Assembly (NCBI GenBank): GCA_035578905.1
Contig: JAQJVL010002719.1
Coordinates: 1 to 64,000 of the forward strand
Length of the DNA: 64,000 nt
DNA from: Stictocephala bisonia
Lineage: Eukaryota > Arthropoda > Insecta > Hemiptera > Membracidae
Reading direction: 5' to 3'
Shown: positions 24,090-37,535 of the stretch, in pieces
How the letters are laid out: each line of letters begins with the position of its first letter
Position numbering within the stretch: the first letter of the stretch is position 1
The notes under the pieces: model-generated
The model's database searches: none
Seen by the model: the letters and a program-made list of their open reading frames with translations, nothing else
What the model was told of the DNA's origin: nothing
Translations under genes and position numbers: made by a program

Positions 24090-27000
24090 GGTATTTTTAT
24101 GTACAAATATTTTCAAATATCTCAGAATTTAATATAATTATCATATAAATTCCTATTAAAGAGAATAATCTCCAAACATAACATTTATGTGATAAGAGGC
24201 TTCTTAGGAGGGTAAATGGTCATTTAGATTATGATGTTTTTTTTTACATTGTTATATATTGTACAATATCATACTGATTTGTGTACCTAAAATACTACGA
24301 GATATTACCAAAATATTTACTCAAAAATCAAGTTATTCCTGTTTTATAAATTAATATATATCTGTGGTATAGGTCACAGTAAAATATTCTATAAGATATA
24401 GCTTTAATAAAATACTATTTATAATAAGTTATATTCTTAAGGAATATTTATGAAATATATTACTTACTTGTAAAATACTGATTAAATATGTTTGAGCTTA
24501 AAATCTACTTTTAATATAAAATTAACTAGAATTTACTCACATCAAACTTACACATCTAATCAGTGTAAGGTTTTTTAGAAAATTTTTAGAAGCAAATTAT
24601 GTAAATACCTATACACCTTACATGTGATATTTTAAAACCCACAGCATATTATGTCAATTTGAACAATAGCCATTGATATTAGTGTTTACGAAAAATATTT
24701 CCCCATACAAAGTTTTAGATCGAAATAGATATATGAAATAAAAGAAATCAATCACAACCAGATTTTCATTGTATCCATAATAACCCAAAAAATTGTATGT
24801 TTGTGTGATAGAAAACCCTAAATGAATCTTAATATCTAAAACAAGAAACGTCTGAACGAACTTTTGACTCTAAGGATTTTTTATTTTTAAACTTTTATTG
24901 GGGTTTTTGGTCACGATAAATCGATCGGCACCGGTCTCAACCCTATTAAAATTCTTATTTCTGCCCCAGAGGCTCCTAGACTTCCCTTGTATCACTAGAC
25001 TTCCCTGTGTAGTAGACTGTGACGTCATATAGACAAAATCAGCTAATTTTTTTATTCTATTTAATACTGGTAACTAAATCTACCAGTTGGCTAGAAGCAT
25101 TCAGCTAAATAGTAAGCAAGTTATGTATGATTTATCAGCTGGCATTGTAATTGCTGGAACAAAAACAGTAATTTTTTGTTAATTTTTGCCATTTAGCACA
25201 TGTGACATAATGGTAAATGCACGAGATACCTAACGTCTTCTTTTCTAGGTACCGTAATTTTCGTGTATGTTGGTATAGTTACTTATCAGTATAATGTTAT
25301 TTATTTAGAATTTTGTAGAATAGGGAACAACATCTCAAAATTACGTAATGTTAAACTAGTCCACCCCAGTGGGGTATTAAAATAAAGTTATTTTTCTTTT
25401 ACTTACTATTATTCCATAAGAATTTAGAAAATACTATGTTTATGAGCTTCACTGACCCAAAAACCAAAACTCATGGTCATATTGCTTAAGAAACTTATTG
25501 AAGTCGTAGGCTAATCTTCCTCACTGAGCGACATACCAATATCCACAAATGGGACGGTATCAGAGTGCTACGGTGAAGCCGCGAGCTTAACTTATCCCCA
25601 CGAGGTATAAGGCCGAGTTCCACAAAGGAGACTGTAACAGAGCATTTTGGTGAGGCCGAGCTCCCCCACGAGGCCGCAGGCCGAATTCAACAAAGAGGCT
25701 ACAGGTAAACGCGGAAGACCTCTTTGGACCGAAATCTTATTAATAACCTGCAAGGTAGAGCAACAACAAACGATTTTCAGGATCCTTTGGGAGATATCGA
25801 TGCTCTTCAGTCTGCAAAATCAAACTGAGTGAAGCTTGGTTTCCTGGTACTAATGACTAATTTGTTTTATACATCTTAAGAATAAAGACAACGAGACAAG
25901 TTATCAGCTAAAATATTAAATTATATTTTTATGCACACTATTGACTTTATAATATATACATTAAAAAGCAATGTAAATCCATAATATACATTGATCTATG
26001 ATCTATATAGGAGCTAAAAGAAGTCGGAGTAATTTTAATCAAATTGGACAGTTTATGACTACATTCCCTTATTTTATTTAGCATACTATATACAGATTAA
26101 TCTCAACAAATTGTTTCATTTTATAATTAAAGCGGAGTGTTATTTAACATTATGATGGCTATTTTAATAATAATCTTATGTTCAAAGATGTTAAACAGTA
26201 TTTCTCAAATATTTAAGCTTATTCATTAAATTAGATGTTTCTTAAATAATGGATTACAATTGCAAATATTAAAATATATAATTATTTCATCATCATTTAT
26301 TATAAAAAACTTACAAGTTTCTTTAAGTGTCTAAGTTCTTTTTTTCTAATAGTATTTTTAACCTACAACTAGTAAGTTCTACTTGCTCAAATCTTCGAGT
26401 CCTCTCGATGGATAAATAAATGGCAGATTTGATTATTCTATTTTAGTCCTTCGTTGAAGTGTGTATTTATAAATGATGTAATATTCCACCATTGCTATTA
26501 TTAGAAATATATTAATATTTGATCGTCTTTTCGCAATAGATTACTTGCATTTTATTCTGCTGATTAGCTTCATACTCTCATATTTTACTTCTTCAACACT
26601 TTTACTTTCAGAACCCATCATATATATCTACTGAGTTAATATTTAGTTCTTGGCCAGTTACAGTTATTATTTTATTTCAAATAACAAACATCAAACTTTA
26701 AAGTGTACGATTAGTTCTTATGTAAACATTCTTCTCTTATATGATACAGTGTAAGAACGAACGATCCAATATTTTGTTCAAAAAATTAAACGTTATTCGA
26801 AAGGTAGTTGCGTGTTAGTATTTCCATAATTATCTAATAATAATTATTCAATAAAGGTAAGCCACTATTAAAGAGTAAATACAGATAGACAAATATATTT
26901 CTTAATTTAACACGCTTAAAGATTTAAAAAAATATCTCCAAGCTGTTACTAGAAATCCATTAAGAGCTACCATTGTTTAGCTTTTATTATTTATGTTTTT

Positions 27001-27364
27001 TTTAAGAAAATAACACTAAAATGTTAAAAAAGATTTATAAAATATTTTGATATTACATCAAACGTTATGATAATATATAAAATATATATCAGATATTACA
27101 CTTTTTTATTGATAATCTTACAAATTTTGACTTTATTTGTTATCATGTTAATTACAAATATAAATTCAAGTAAACCTTCAGAAACTAATTTTGTTATGAG
27201 ACATAATATTTAAAAGAAAATAATAAATTATTTAATATTATATATTGTATATAATGTTTAATATTATATTAAAATTGTATACTATAAATACTAAATCAGG
27301 CATAAACTATAATTTATTACAAATAACTATATTTGTGGAATATAGTATTAATTTTTTTTTTTAC
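24088..27364. other. AT-rich stretch with one GC-richer imperfect repeat
   Basis: No gene is recognised. At about 25540-25710 there is an imperfect duplication. Copies begin near 25542 (ccacaaatgggacgg) and 25619 (ccacaaaggagactg), a third partial copy begins near 25688, and all share ccccacgagg and aaggccga strings. The 61-codon open frame at 25647-25832 crosses this block and shows no domain. Confidence 0.5.
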
Positions 27365-29283
27365 TGTACAACCACCATTGAGTCCAACTATAATTAAAAC
27401 CTAAAACTTCTGTTGGTCCTGATGGTCTACCTCCTTTCATTTTCAAGGCATGTTCTGATTTATTGGTTGCTCCTTTGCTTCACATATTTAATATTTCTAT
27501 CTCTAACTCTCAATTTCCTACTGTTTGGAAACGTGCAAAAGTTACCCCTATTTTTAAGAAAAGCCAGATATGTGAAATACGGAATTATAGGCCTGTATAA
27601 ATTTTATCAACTCCTGCCAAAGTGTACGAGTCCATACTGTACAATAGATTATTTTATCATGTAAAAAGTTTTATTAGTCCTCATCAGCATGGTTTCTTTC
27701 CTGGCCGATCAATAACATCTAATCTGTTAAATTTTAGTGAATTCTGTATATCTGCCTTGGATAAGTGTGGTCAAGTAAATGTCATATATACAGATTTTGG
27801 GAAAGCGTTTGATAAAGTGGATCATTTGACATTGCTTTCAAGATTACATTATTTTGGTTTATCTTCTTCATTAATAAAATTATTTGCGTCCTATTTATCC
27901 AGAAGAATTCAGTACGTTTCTTATCTTTATAACACCTAACAGCCATTCCTTGTAGAGCTGTTTCATTCAATTTCCATCCCGAGTCTGGAGTTCCACAGGG
28001 GTCTAATTTAGGGCCACTTCTGTTTATTATTTTCATAAATAATATCACATCATCAATAAAAAATTGTCAATTTTTGATGTATGCGGATAATCTAAAAATC
28101 TTCAAAAGTATCAATAGTATTTATGATTGTATGCAGTTACAAGATGATTTAGACAACCTCTTTCAATGGAGTTCCAATAATTTAAAATTTAATCTGGATA
28201 AGTGTTCTGTTATTCGTTTTTCCAAAAGATCTGACAAAAATATAGTTTACTCATATTATAATATGGGTGGCGTTTAACTAGCATCCAATAATTCCATTAA
28301 AGATCTGGGTATCACGTTTGATGAGAAATTTACCTTTGTTAATCATTTTGTATCTAAGTGTAAATCTTCATTTGCGGTTCTAGGCTTTATCCGTAGATCT
28401 GCTAATTTCTTAAAAAATGCCAATTTAGTCATACTTCTATTTTGCTCCTTAGTACGATCTAGATTAGTATATGGTTCAGTTATCTGGATGCCATCATACG
28501 CTTACCTCTCAGATATGGTTGAGGATGTTCAGAAACAATTTTTGAGGTTTTTGTATTTCAAGGAATTTGATCACCTTACAACAGTGATTCCATATTCGGA
28601 GCTACTATCGATATTTCATTTAGACTCTCTGAGTGTGCGGCGGAAGGTAGCTATGTTGGCTTGCCTGCATAAGCTTGTGGGTGGTGGGCTCGATGACTCG
28701 GCTGTATTGTCAAAACTACAATTCAATGTTCCTCGGCCTAATACGAGGAGTCGTGTGTTGTTAACTCCCTGCTTTTCTCGTACCAACCTGTCTGCTAACT
28801 CTCCACTCAATGTTATGATTAGGCTACACAATTCGCTTTCCGTAAGTGTTGATATTTTTAGTTTTTCGATATACGATTTTTTAAAAGCTGTAAAAGCCAG
28901 TATGCATTAATTTAGTATATTGTTAAATTAATTTATTGTAAAATTTTTTATTGATCTAATTAACGGCATTGTAATTTATTAATTTCAAAATATTTTAATT
29001 ATACGTTTTTATTTGAGCATGTGCAGAATAATTGTCTTGTAATATCTTATTTAAATATTTATCAACCACTTTTTATATGTTTAGTTTGTTGTAATGATTA
29101 AATAACCTAATAGATTTTGTATGAGCATAATCTCGTCTGTTTGCAAGTTTAATATATTTACTATTTGTTGTTTGTTTTTCTGTAAGCTGTGAATAATGTA
29201 TTATTTTAATGCAACATTGTAATTGGGTTATAATGCCTGTAATGTATGCATTTTGTTAATAAATGAATATGAATATGAATATA
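27365..29283 (+). mobile_element. Jockey/CR1-like LINE, 5'-truncated
   Basis: The copy starts inside the RT domain and runs to its 3' end, where aataaatgaatatgaatat (from about 29258) forms a short GAATAT-repeat tail. The ORF1 and endonuclease regions are missing, as expected from incomplete reverse transcription. A second, more damaged copy of a related family lies at 58.9-60.1 kb. The similarity is clear at the SVGPDG block. Confidence 0.9.
27390..28910 (+). pseudogene. LINE reverse transcriptase and C-terminal region (broken)
   Basis: The RT opens with KTSVGPDGLPPFIFKA near 27400, followed by PIFKKSQICEIRNYRPV and a stop. It continues with SPHQHGFFPGRSITSNLL (about 27672) and the motif A region VIYTDFGKAFDKVDHL (about 27781). 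A frame change near 27940 precedes ESGVPQGSNLGPLLF (about 27980). The catalytic box is changed to MYADN (28077-28091), with Asn replacing the second Asp. A stop lies at 28275. The C-terminal part (28488-28910, 140 codons) is open to a natural end, with IRLHNSLSVSVDIFSF typical of LINE tails. Stops, frameshifts and the lost Asp make it inactive. Confidence 0.92.
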
Positions 29284-30407
29284 AAATATTGTGGTAAAAT
29301 ATTTATTTGATATTTCAAACATAATCAATGATAGTATATTTTTATATTTTGCACTAACTATTATAAAATTATTAATTTCCAAGTTTGCTAAGCTTCCCGA
29401 TTTTGTGCTATGTAAAAACGTACAATCAATGACAACCTTTTAAAAGAAGATGTTTTATTAATTATGACTACTACAAGTCATTACACATATCTCTAATCTG
29501 ATAGAATGTTTTTAGCCCAGAGACACTATTTGGTCATGGTTAGGTTAAGTCATTCACAAAATTGTAAAATATATTCGGCTCTGTTGTGCAAGCTACATTA
29601 CATTACAAATGGTGACTCGGAGTTGGGATCAATATTCCCAACTCTGAGTCATCATATAAAAAATGTTACGGTAACAGTAACTACGGTAACCAATCCCCAT
29701 CACTAATTAATTGTACAAATATTATGAGTCGTGATGGTCAAATTATGCTTAACATTATTTAATACAATTTACTCTTTACTCCTGTTTTCTTATTTACAAT
29801 GTTGTGTATTGATAACAATTGAAAGTAGAACTAACACAACCTACTTTGTTAGATTTATAACTATTTTCGTTATTAAATAACTGTCAACTATTTTTACCAT
29901 CCTCACAACGGAATGTCTCACAAATAAAGATTATCTTACTTTATTCAGTATTTCACTGTCACTCAGTTTTTTTTATGACAAAAACTGTTTACATAAATTT
30001 ATCGTCTTTATAGTTGCCATTAAAAAAAATAATATTACATTAAATTTATGTCACCTGATTTTTTACGTAATATTTTAAGTAAATAAATGATTCAATTAAT
30101 TTTTTTAAATATTAGTACTTTTGTTGAAGCTTCAATATATAGCGTAAAAAAAGTATGAAATGAAATATAATTTTATTTCATATTTACATTTTTATTGAAT
30201 GTAATATTTATAACTGAATCGTCCCAGACTACGTTGTCATAGTCTAAATTAATAATAATTTATTTAAAATTAAATAATTTAATCGTCATAATTATTCACA
30301 AAAATAAGGAAGAGATAATAAAAGTGATTTCAAATTGAGTTCGGTACTAGTAAACAAATCTTGTTCTTAAACAATATCAGATGAGAGGAAATATGCAGTA
30401 GAAAGGA
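29284..30407. other. AT-rich stretch with one hairpin
   Basis: No gene is seen. A 16-bp inverted repeat lies at 29613-29651. Confidence 0.5.
29613..29651. repeat. Inverted repeat, 16-bp arms and 7-nt loop
   Basis: tgactcggagttggga (29613-29628) pairs with tcccaactctgagtca (29636-29651) with one mismatch. It lies in AT-rich DNA. It could be a joined pair of transposon ends or a stem-loop; there is no further context. Confidence 0.8.
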
Positions 30408-30585
30408 TGTGGGTGAGTCAATACAACCATACGTGTATGTCGGGTGGGTGGGGCATATCTTGCATCTAGATTTTTATTCTGAATCCTAGATGCTTTATCA
30501 TAATTATTTTAGCTCTTCTGGTACAGTGACCCACCCAACCACCCGTAGACTGGTATTGCCCCACTCACCCACCAGTTTACGTACA
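30408..30585. repeat. Inverted pair of 36-bp-family minisatellite units
   Basis: At 30408-30465, gtgggtgagtcaatac and cgggtgggtgggg with acgtgta are in plus orientation. At 30522-30585, gacccacccaaccaccc and the partner cactcacccacc are in minus orientation. Between them, catctag and ctagatg form a small hairpin around 30462-30492. Units of the 2.0-kb family therefore stand head to head here. Confidence 0.7.
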
Positions 30586-33500
30586 ATCTTAATGTTATGG
30601 AACACATATTAAGTAATTATTTATTAAGCAATTGTTATAGTGAATATTAAAGCCCATATTGTAGTTTAATTTTCCGAGAAATCAATAATGCTTAACAATA
30701 TTGTCCATGAATAAATTTACAATCATAAGGTCATATAGCAACTTTATATTTACATTAAAATTTGTTGGATTTATCCATCTTGAATAATCTTTTATATAGT
30801 AAGAGAGCAAATATTTTAGTCCTATTATGCAAAGTGATTCATGATATATTTATGGTAGAAGCACTTTAATAACTGGCATAAATCTCATACACGAATTAAA
30901 CTAAACTCACTTACCGAAATAATAATTACTTTATGACGATCTTGTTGACACGAAAGTGTCAGCCATAACCTCATATCTATAGTTCCAAATAAAGTTCAGT
31001 CCATATTACATGTTTTTGAATTATTAGTAAGAGTTCATAACACTTATTTTTATAAAATGTAATATAATTTCAGAAAATTTTTAAGTAGGTTTAAATATCC
31101 TGATCTGTTTTGTAAATTATGAGTTGCTATTTTTTGAGGTAATAAAATAGTTAATTTACTTGTGTTAATTTTTCTAGTTAGTTATAATGTATTCCATTAT
31201 TACCAATAAACTTTGGGTTGTATGAATATTTTTCACATATATTGTTATAACGACAGTTACAATATATTTTGACAAAATATTATCAATAGAAAGTATCTTT
31301 TTAGTAGAATTCCAAAAATTTAATTTTCATTACGAGCGCTTTCACTGGTTAAGGCATCTTCAGTTGTAAAATATAAAAAAAATATTTAAAAAATGAATTT
31401 TACTAGTAAATTACTTTCTATTTACAAGCAAACCAATTATTTCAACAATATACAGCAGAAAATATTTTCAATAACATCTCACTGAATAAAACTGAACACA
31501 TATAAATGGAATTAATCATATTTTTTTTTAAATGCTTGTTTGATTTAAATGTTCTATCACTATTTAAATTATATATCATTATTATAAGAAATTTATAGTA
31601 TTTTGAAATTACTTATGTTTGTGACTGGATTTTTTGATCGAGTTAAATTTATCCCGAGAATGAATGGTTTGAATCCAAAGTTTTATAGGCCTAACACGTT
31701 AACTCTGTATAACGATACGGTAAATCTGCTTTTATGGAAGGATAACCCAAAATACCAGCGCCCTATGTCAAAGCTCGGCCGGCTGACAGCAGGAAATTGT
31801 GTTAGAATGTAAACTCACATATAACATTACTTACACCACCTTTATGGCCCATTAAATTAACATCTTAAAATTATATTTTAACTTTGATTTTAATAAATGA
31901 AATTTTGCTTTGCTTTTAGTTTGTACAGTTTATACTATTTTGTTTTGTATCAAACAATTATAGCTATGCATGCTTATATTTCCTCCATGGTTTTCTTTTT
32001 CCTGTAATATCAGTATAAAAGCTCAACCCACATTATAAGATAAGGATATAGCACAGCATCTGTATTTTTATATTTAGTTTATGGTTCCGAATAATCTCGA
32101 AATATAGTGATCAGACTCTGAGTAAATAGTTCTTAAAGAATTTTACTTCACTGAATTTTTCCATACCCTATGACCAGGCTATTGATGTATTCTAATTAAT
32201 TGCAACGTTTTATGATGAAAATTTAATCATTATTCTTGATAACAATGTTTTATAGTAAGGTAAAACATCTAAGTGTACTTTATGATGATGAAAAATAAGT
32301 CAGGGTCAGTTAGGCGAAAACTAAAAATGGTATAATTATTATAAACATGACCATATTGCTGATTCAAAACATTACAAGATCCTCCGTGTTTAATTTCAGC
32401 TTCGTATAATCTGCCAATATAATTAAAGTGATCGAAGAATGAAGAAGTAAGTCATAAAGGCAGGTTTTTAAACAATTTTTGCTGGTTTTACCATGTTCTA
32501 TCTGTTAGATATGGCTCAATAAAAATACGTTTTGAAATATTCTGGTTTGCATCAATTTTAGCTCATCTAAAAGAGTTTTATGGTATAGAAAAGTCAGTAA
32601 GTCTACGTTTAAAGTACGCAAAGTAGGTAAATTGTGACTGAATCCGTGGAATATCAGGTATTATACCATGACTAGCCATGTTTTTTGAGCACACAATGAT
32701 TGTATTCGGGTCAGTTGTGCTGCTTTTCGATTAAAGTCAGCTTGTTATCCTAAATGATAAATTTGTATAGTCTAGTAAATTCAGTAGACTGTACAAAGTA
32801 GGAAAATTTTACCAAAATCAATTATTTCTTACCATGTTTACACATTATTTATGATACGAAGATTGATGCAATTCTACAGATTCCTCAAAAAATATGTTTG
32901 TTTAGTATATAACAGGATTTATGTTGTGTAAATATATAGCTTAGTGTTCAGAGTGCGTAAATTATTAACCTTGATGTGTCAAATGCACTAATAAAATATC
33001 TAACTCTACCTAACGATGAAGGATACGAGAGAAAGCGAAATGTTACAGGATTATTATTGTAGATCGTCACAAATCTACCACTGTTAATGGTAGTCATTTT
33101 TTTATAGGTCAATTCAATAATATCTACAGGCTGAATATATGAATACGTATTTGAGATTTCAAAGTTTCCGCACTAAAGCAGCTGCCATTTCATAGCTGTG
33201 GAACATAAAGAATAATTTCACTTGGTTTCAAATTCCTAGGTTTTATGATTCTTTATGAGTTGTGATCTGTTACTCAATCACTTGGTTACAATATTATATA
33301 TGTTATATTTTACATACATCAACAATATAATTTTATTTGTACTGTGTACTGGATTAGTAAAAGTTTTTCTGTGTTTGTCCATGCTACTGTAATAGAATAT
33401 AAATACAATTATTTATTTATTATACAGATTAAAGCAAAGATCCTGGCTAAAAAAATAATAATGCATTTCATAAAACGGTTTATTATAAACTAACAGTAAG

Positions 33501-36500
33501 AGGATATACAAGTTTCATAAATTAGGATTTCAACAACTGTTTTAATTAAATGTCGATTTCATCAATGCAAAAAAAAACAATGTATATATCAAACAAGGTA
33601 TAAAAATCATGTTATCCATCAATATAAATAATAAACCGATCACTCAACACAAATCTAAATCAAATCCATTAAGCCATTTAAGACCTGCCTCACCGATTCT
33701 ATTTATGCTAGCTAATCCCTCCATAAAAAATCACTAGGTGCACTCTGTAATTCTGTGATCCATTCTTTGCATCGACGACCTAATCCTAGCTATGCCATCA
33801 TTTACCATGAATCACTTGCAAAAGAGGTTTAAAACATGTTTAATGTTTAAAACATTGTTGACCATCCCAATCACAAAGTAAATAAAATGTATATATGCAG
33901 GTAATATGTTTTCGCTTATCAACACAAGGACTACAGTTGTGAAAAAACTACTTAAGTAAACTATAAGACTAATGAAAAAAGTAACCATACAGCCCACAAT
34001 GAATTCTTTAGAACTTGGAAGCAAAATCCTATCCCGTCCTAAAATACCATCATATGAAAATCTAAAAAGCCGAAGTAACTAACTAGTTAATTAAGAAAAA
34101 AGCTATTAATAAATTGGCAGGTAACCAAAACAATATTAAATAAAACTTGGTAAAATATTTTTTCTTTACAGACGATATGTTTAATCTGGTCTCTTCAGTT
34201 TAAAAATAAATATCTTGATCTATAGATGTTCAACACTTAATTTCATTATAACAAATTATATAATTGCATGATAGGCTTCAGTAAAATCATTTGAATACGT
34301 CATATATTTTATAAGTTTGCTTACCAAACCCCATAAAAGATACTAATGGTATAACAATTCTGTAAAAAAATATTTATTTTTACATGCTCGTTCATGCTAA
34401 TATTTGCGTATATTTATATTTTTACTTTCCAAATTTAAAAGAAATATTTCAAAACGTTCTTAGGTAAAATTTTTTTTATTTATTTAGTTTTCTTAATTTT
34501 ACTATGTTAAATAACCTATTACGTCTTAAATAATCTAGAAATATATATTGCGCATGTACATAAAGAAATAATCTCACACCATTTGGTTGTATTTAAAATA
34601 CTTATTCTCTCAAAGGGTGATAATACCACTGTCTTTATGATCTTAACGTTTACAACTGTATGAATAAACACTTAATAAATTTAAAATCTTGAATGCAATA
34701 TTCAAACTTTCTCACTTAATAATAACAGTGGTGTATATGGAAGATAACCCATCATAATTTACACTATTTTAAATAATAGATACAACACATCCCTTTTAAT
34801 ATATTTAAATTGGTTTTGATCAGGCATATTACTCGGATCATTTTTCATACAAAAAGTTAGTAAAAATATAGTTACTGTACTTAGAATATGGCGTATGTTA
34901 TTCTACATCACCAAACAATTAAAATAAACAGTCCGTCAATGTATTTGAATTTTATTCTGTCTCTGAAGGGACTCTATTAATTAACAGATATCCACAAGAA
35001 ACGCTGAGAAGAAATTCAATTACTGAGAGAAAGAGTGCCATCTGTGAACTGAATACGAAGTAGGAGTTTTACGTCAACACGTGACTGAAAGACAAGGCGA
35101 ATAGTGATTGGTGCAGTTTGTTACACAAACATGGAAAACTTGATTAATTTGTGTAAATACAGCTTTTTTATTATTAGAAATTACAGTGTACATTTATAGA
35201 ATTTATAGCTGAATTTTAAAGGAAAGATAGCCTACATGGGTTTTTATTGCTACGAGCTTCAAACCAAACTTTTATTAATATTTTAATTTGTACAAATAAA
35301 TGGAGGTCAACAAAGCTATCTACCAAATGAAGCATTTATTTTTCAATGGTATTTGTATATTTTTAGTACGGCTAAATGTTTAGTTACGATCTTCAAATGA
35401 GTAAAGTTATAACATTGCTCAGCTATTTTAACGTCAACCATGAAAGCCCTATAATTACTTGAATATTATTGACAGCTTGCTTCTAGTAATTTTATTTCCA
35501 AATTAATGTCTCGACCATAAAACTAGTTTGTAGATAATTAATGAAAAAGAAACACTGTAATATTAAAATTTGGTAAGCTTTGTTGGTTAAGTACTCAATG
35601 TGTATAACTAAAATATATTTTAATTCCAAATAGAAAAAAGTAGACATGGATGGCTGATTAACACTGGCTGTCCTTTCACTAATAAGCTATTTATTAAGGC
35701 ACTTTTATGGAATAGAGAACTTTAATTATTGTAAAAAATACTCATAAACACTCATTGTACTAATTAGATATTCATTGTTTTCTAAATTATGACAATCGAC
35801 GTTTAAATAATCATTATTTTAATTAATTAATTAATATATTTTTAAATTATATATTAAAAGTAGCACAAAATCTAAATAAAATAAAACAAACTATATTAAT
35901 TTTGAAACATTTTAAAGTATATTTTATATCTAAAATATTGAAAAAAACACAAAAATGAAGTAAGATATATTCATTATTATTTATCACATTGGTGAATATG
36001 AGAACCAAATAAGTGTAATGAGTCCAGATGAACGAGTGTAGTTACTAACTAAAGTGGACTGTTCCTCATAAAGAGCTATTTTATTAATGCCCAACAGCCA
36101 GGGCAACTAAGGAACCTGCATCTTTACGTGGAATCCATACCACATTGTATTGGTCTGATTTTCCGCTATACATTATATCCAATCACATATCACGCGTTCA
36201 ACATACTTAATTGTCAATAAACAATAACAATGTTTTCATACAACAATTTATAGACGGGGAATTAAATAAGTAATATTATTGTTTGATTATATTTATGTTG
36301 GGTTAAGTTAAAAGATATATAATGTCTTATTTTACGAGGTGAAGCAGAGACACCATGTTTAACATTTAACCTTGGCTCTAACAACGTAAAGGGACTTCCA
36401 GGCCACCAGAAACGACCAGGCTAAGTGTAAGGACGGTACTCAATCGTTTGATGGTCACCCAACTAATGATTTGCCATTCTTCACAATGTTTGATATCGTA

Positions 36501-37400
36501 ATCAATAACGTAGAAGCTCTTCGTTGAAAGTCACCAGCAAATTTACGTTTATACACTTTTCCTTAGTAAACGTTTATGTTATGTATTGTTTATAAGATCA
36601 TCTGCACCACCCCACCAATAAATAGACCCTAATTATCCAAAAGGATGCTTGCTGAAAATTCTAGCTAATTTTTCTTATCTCAACCGATGTGATTAATTGA
36701 TGCTCATTTTAAGGCCAAGATCATTTAATGAGAATTCTTAGGTGTACAAATGTGAAACTGGAGTGTGGTGACTTCAAGTGACAGGGGCATAATGTCTATT
36801 GTTCCTATTGTTCATAAACATAATCAATAACAACTCATAATAAAACTTAGTTTGGATTTTGTTGCTACTAAAATCTACCATATTCGTCGGCCGTTCTTAT
36901 CAGCCCTTGGGAATTCCTCCACTGCACAGAATGCCCCTGTACTCACTCACCCACCGACTCGCCACTGGAGTGGTTACCTCTAACATCTATCTCTCATAGT
37001 ACATTGTATTACCTAATTGTTTGTAATATACCTATTACTGCCGAGTGAGTCTATTACTACTGGTGTCTGATACCTTCTGGACTACTTCAGTAATTTACCA
37101 ACTGAGGCCCTAGACGACCTTCTCCCAGAAACGACCCTCTAGGCCTACAGGACCAGGAGATTCTAAAATGCATGGAAATATTAGTAGCACCACCATTTTA
37201 TTTAAATGTTTTACACCACATTTAATTTCACACCGCTTTCGTATTTCAAAACGCATGTAGCGTAATGAACGTTTCTAATTTAGAAACGAGTATAAATTGG
37301 ACTTTATAAACAACGTAAATTTCTTGTAAAACTGTTTTCATCGTACTTAAGAATTTAGTCGTAAATTGTTTCAACTTGTAACATAATTGATGGTAATATT
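30586..37400. other. AT-rich stretch, no gene seen
   Basis: There are only chance open frames, such as 31603-31812 (69 codons) and 33812-34024 minus. Neither has a domain I recognise. A hammerhead-like core lies at 31338-31363 (minus). Parts of 36340-37160 are GC-richer but hold no assignable element. Confidence 0.5.
31338..31363 (-). ncRNA. Weak hammerhead-like core
   Basis: On the minus strand the sequence reads ctgaagatgcc, a short spacer, then agtgaaagc. This resembles the cores at 16.4 kb and in the Penelope termini, but the internal stem is weak (mostly wobble pairs). It may be a decayed copy of the same type of terminus. Confidence 0.25.
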
Positions 37401-37535
37401 ACTACTGTACGTGTATGGTGGGTTGGAAGATCATTAGCGCTGTACGTGCATGAACGGGCACGAGAGTAAATACCACTCTATGTGAGTGGACGGGTGGGTC
37501 AGTACTACCTTTAATGTAAGGGTGTATGGTATTTT
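37401..37535 (+). repeat. Degenerate 36-bp-family minisatellite
   Basis: The strings tgtacgtgtatggtgggtt, tgtacgtgcatgaacggg, aaataccactctatgtg and gacgggtgggtcagtac follow one another at roughly 36-40-bp spacing. They match the consensus at 2.0 kb with many changes. Confidence 0.65.

Noticed and set aside
25647..25832. 61-codon open frame in a GC-richer block
   Set aside because: It crosses an imperfect tandem duplication, so the frame is likely a by-product.
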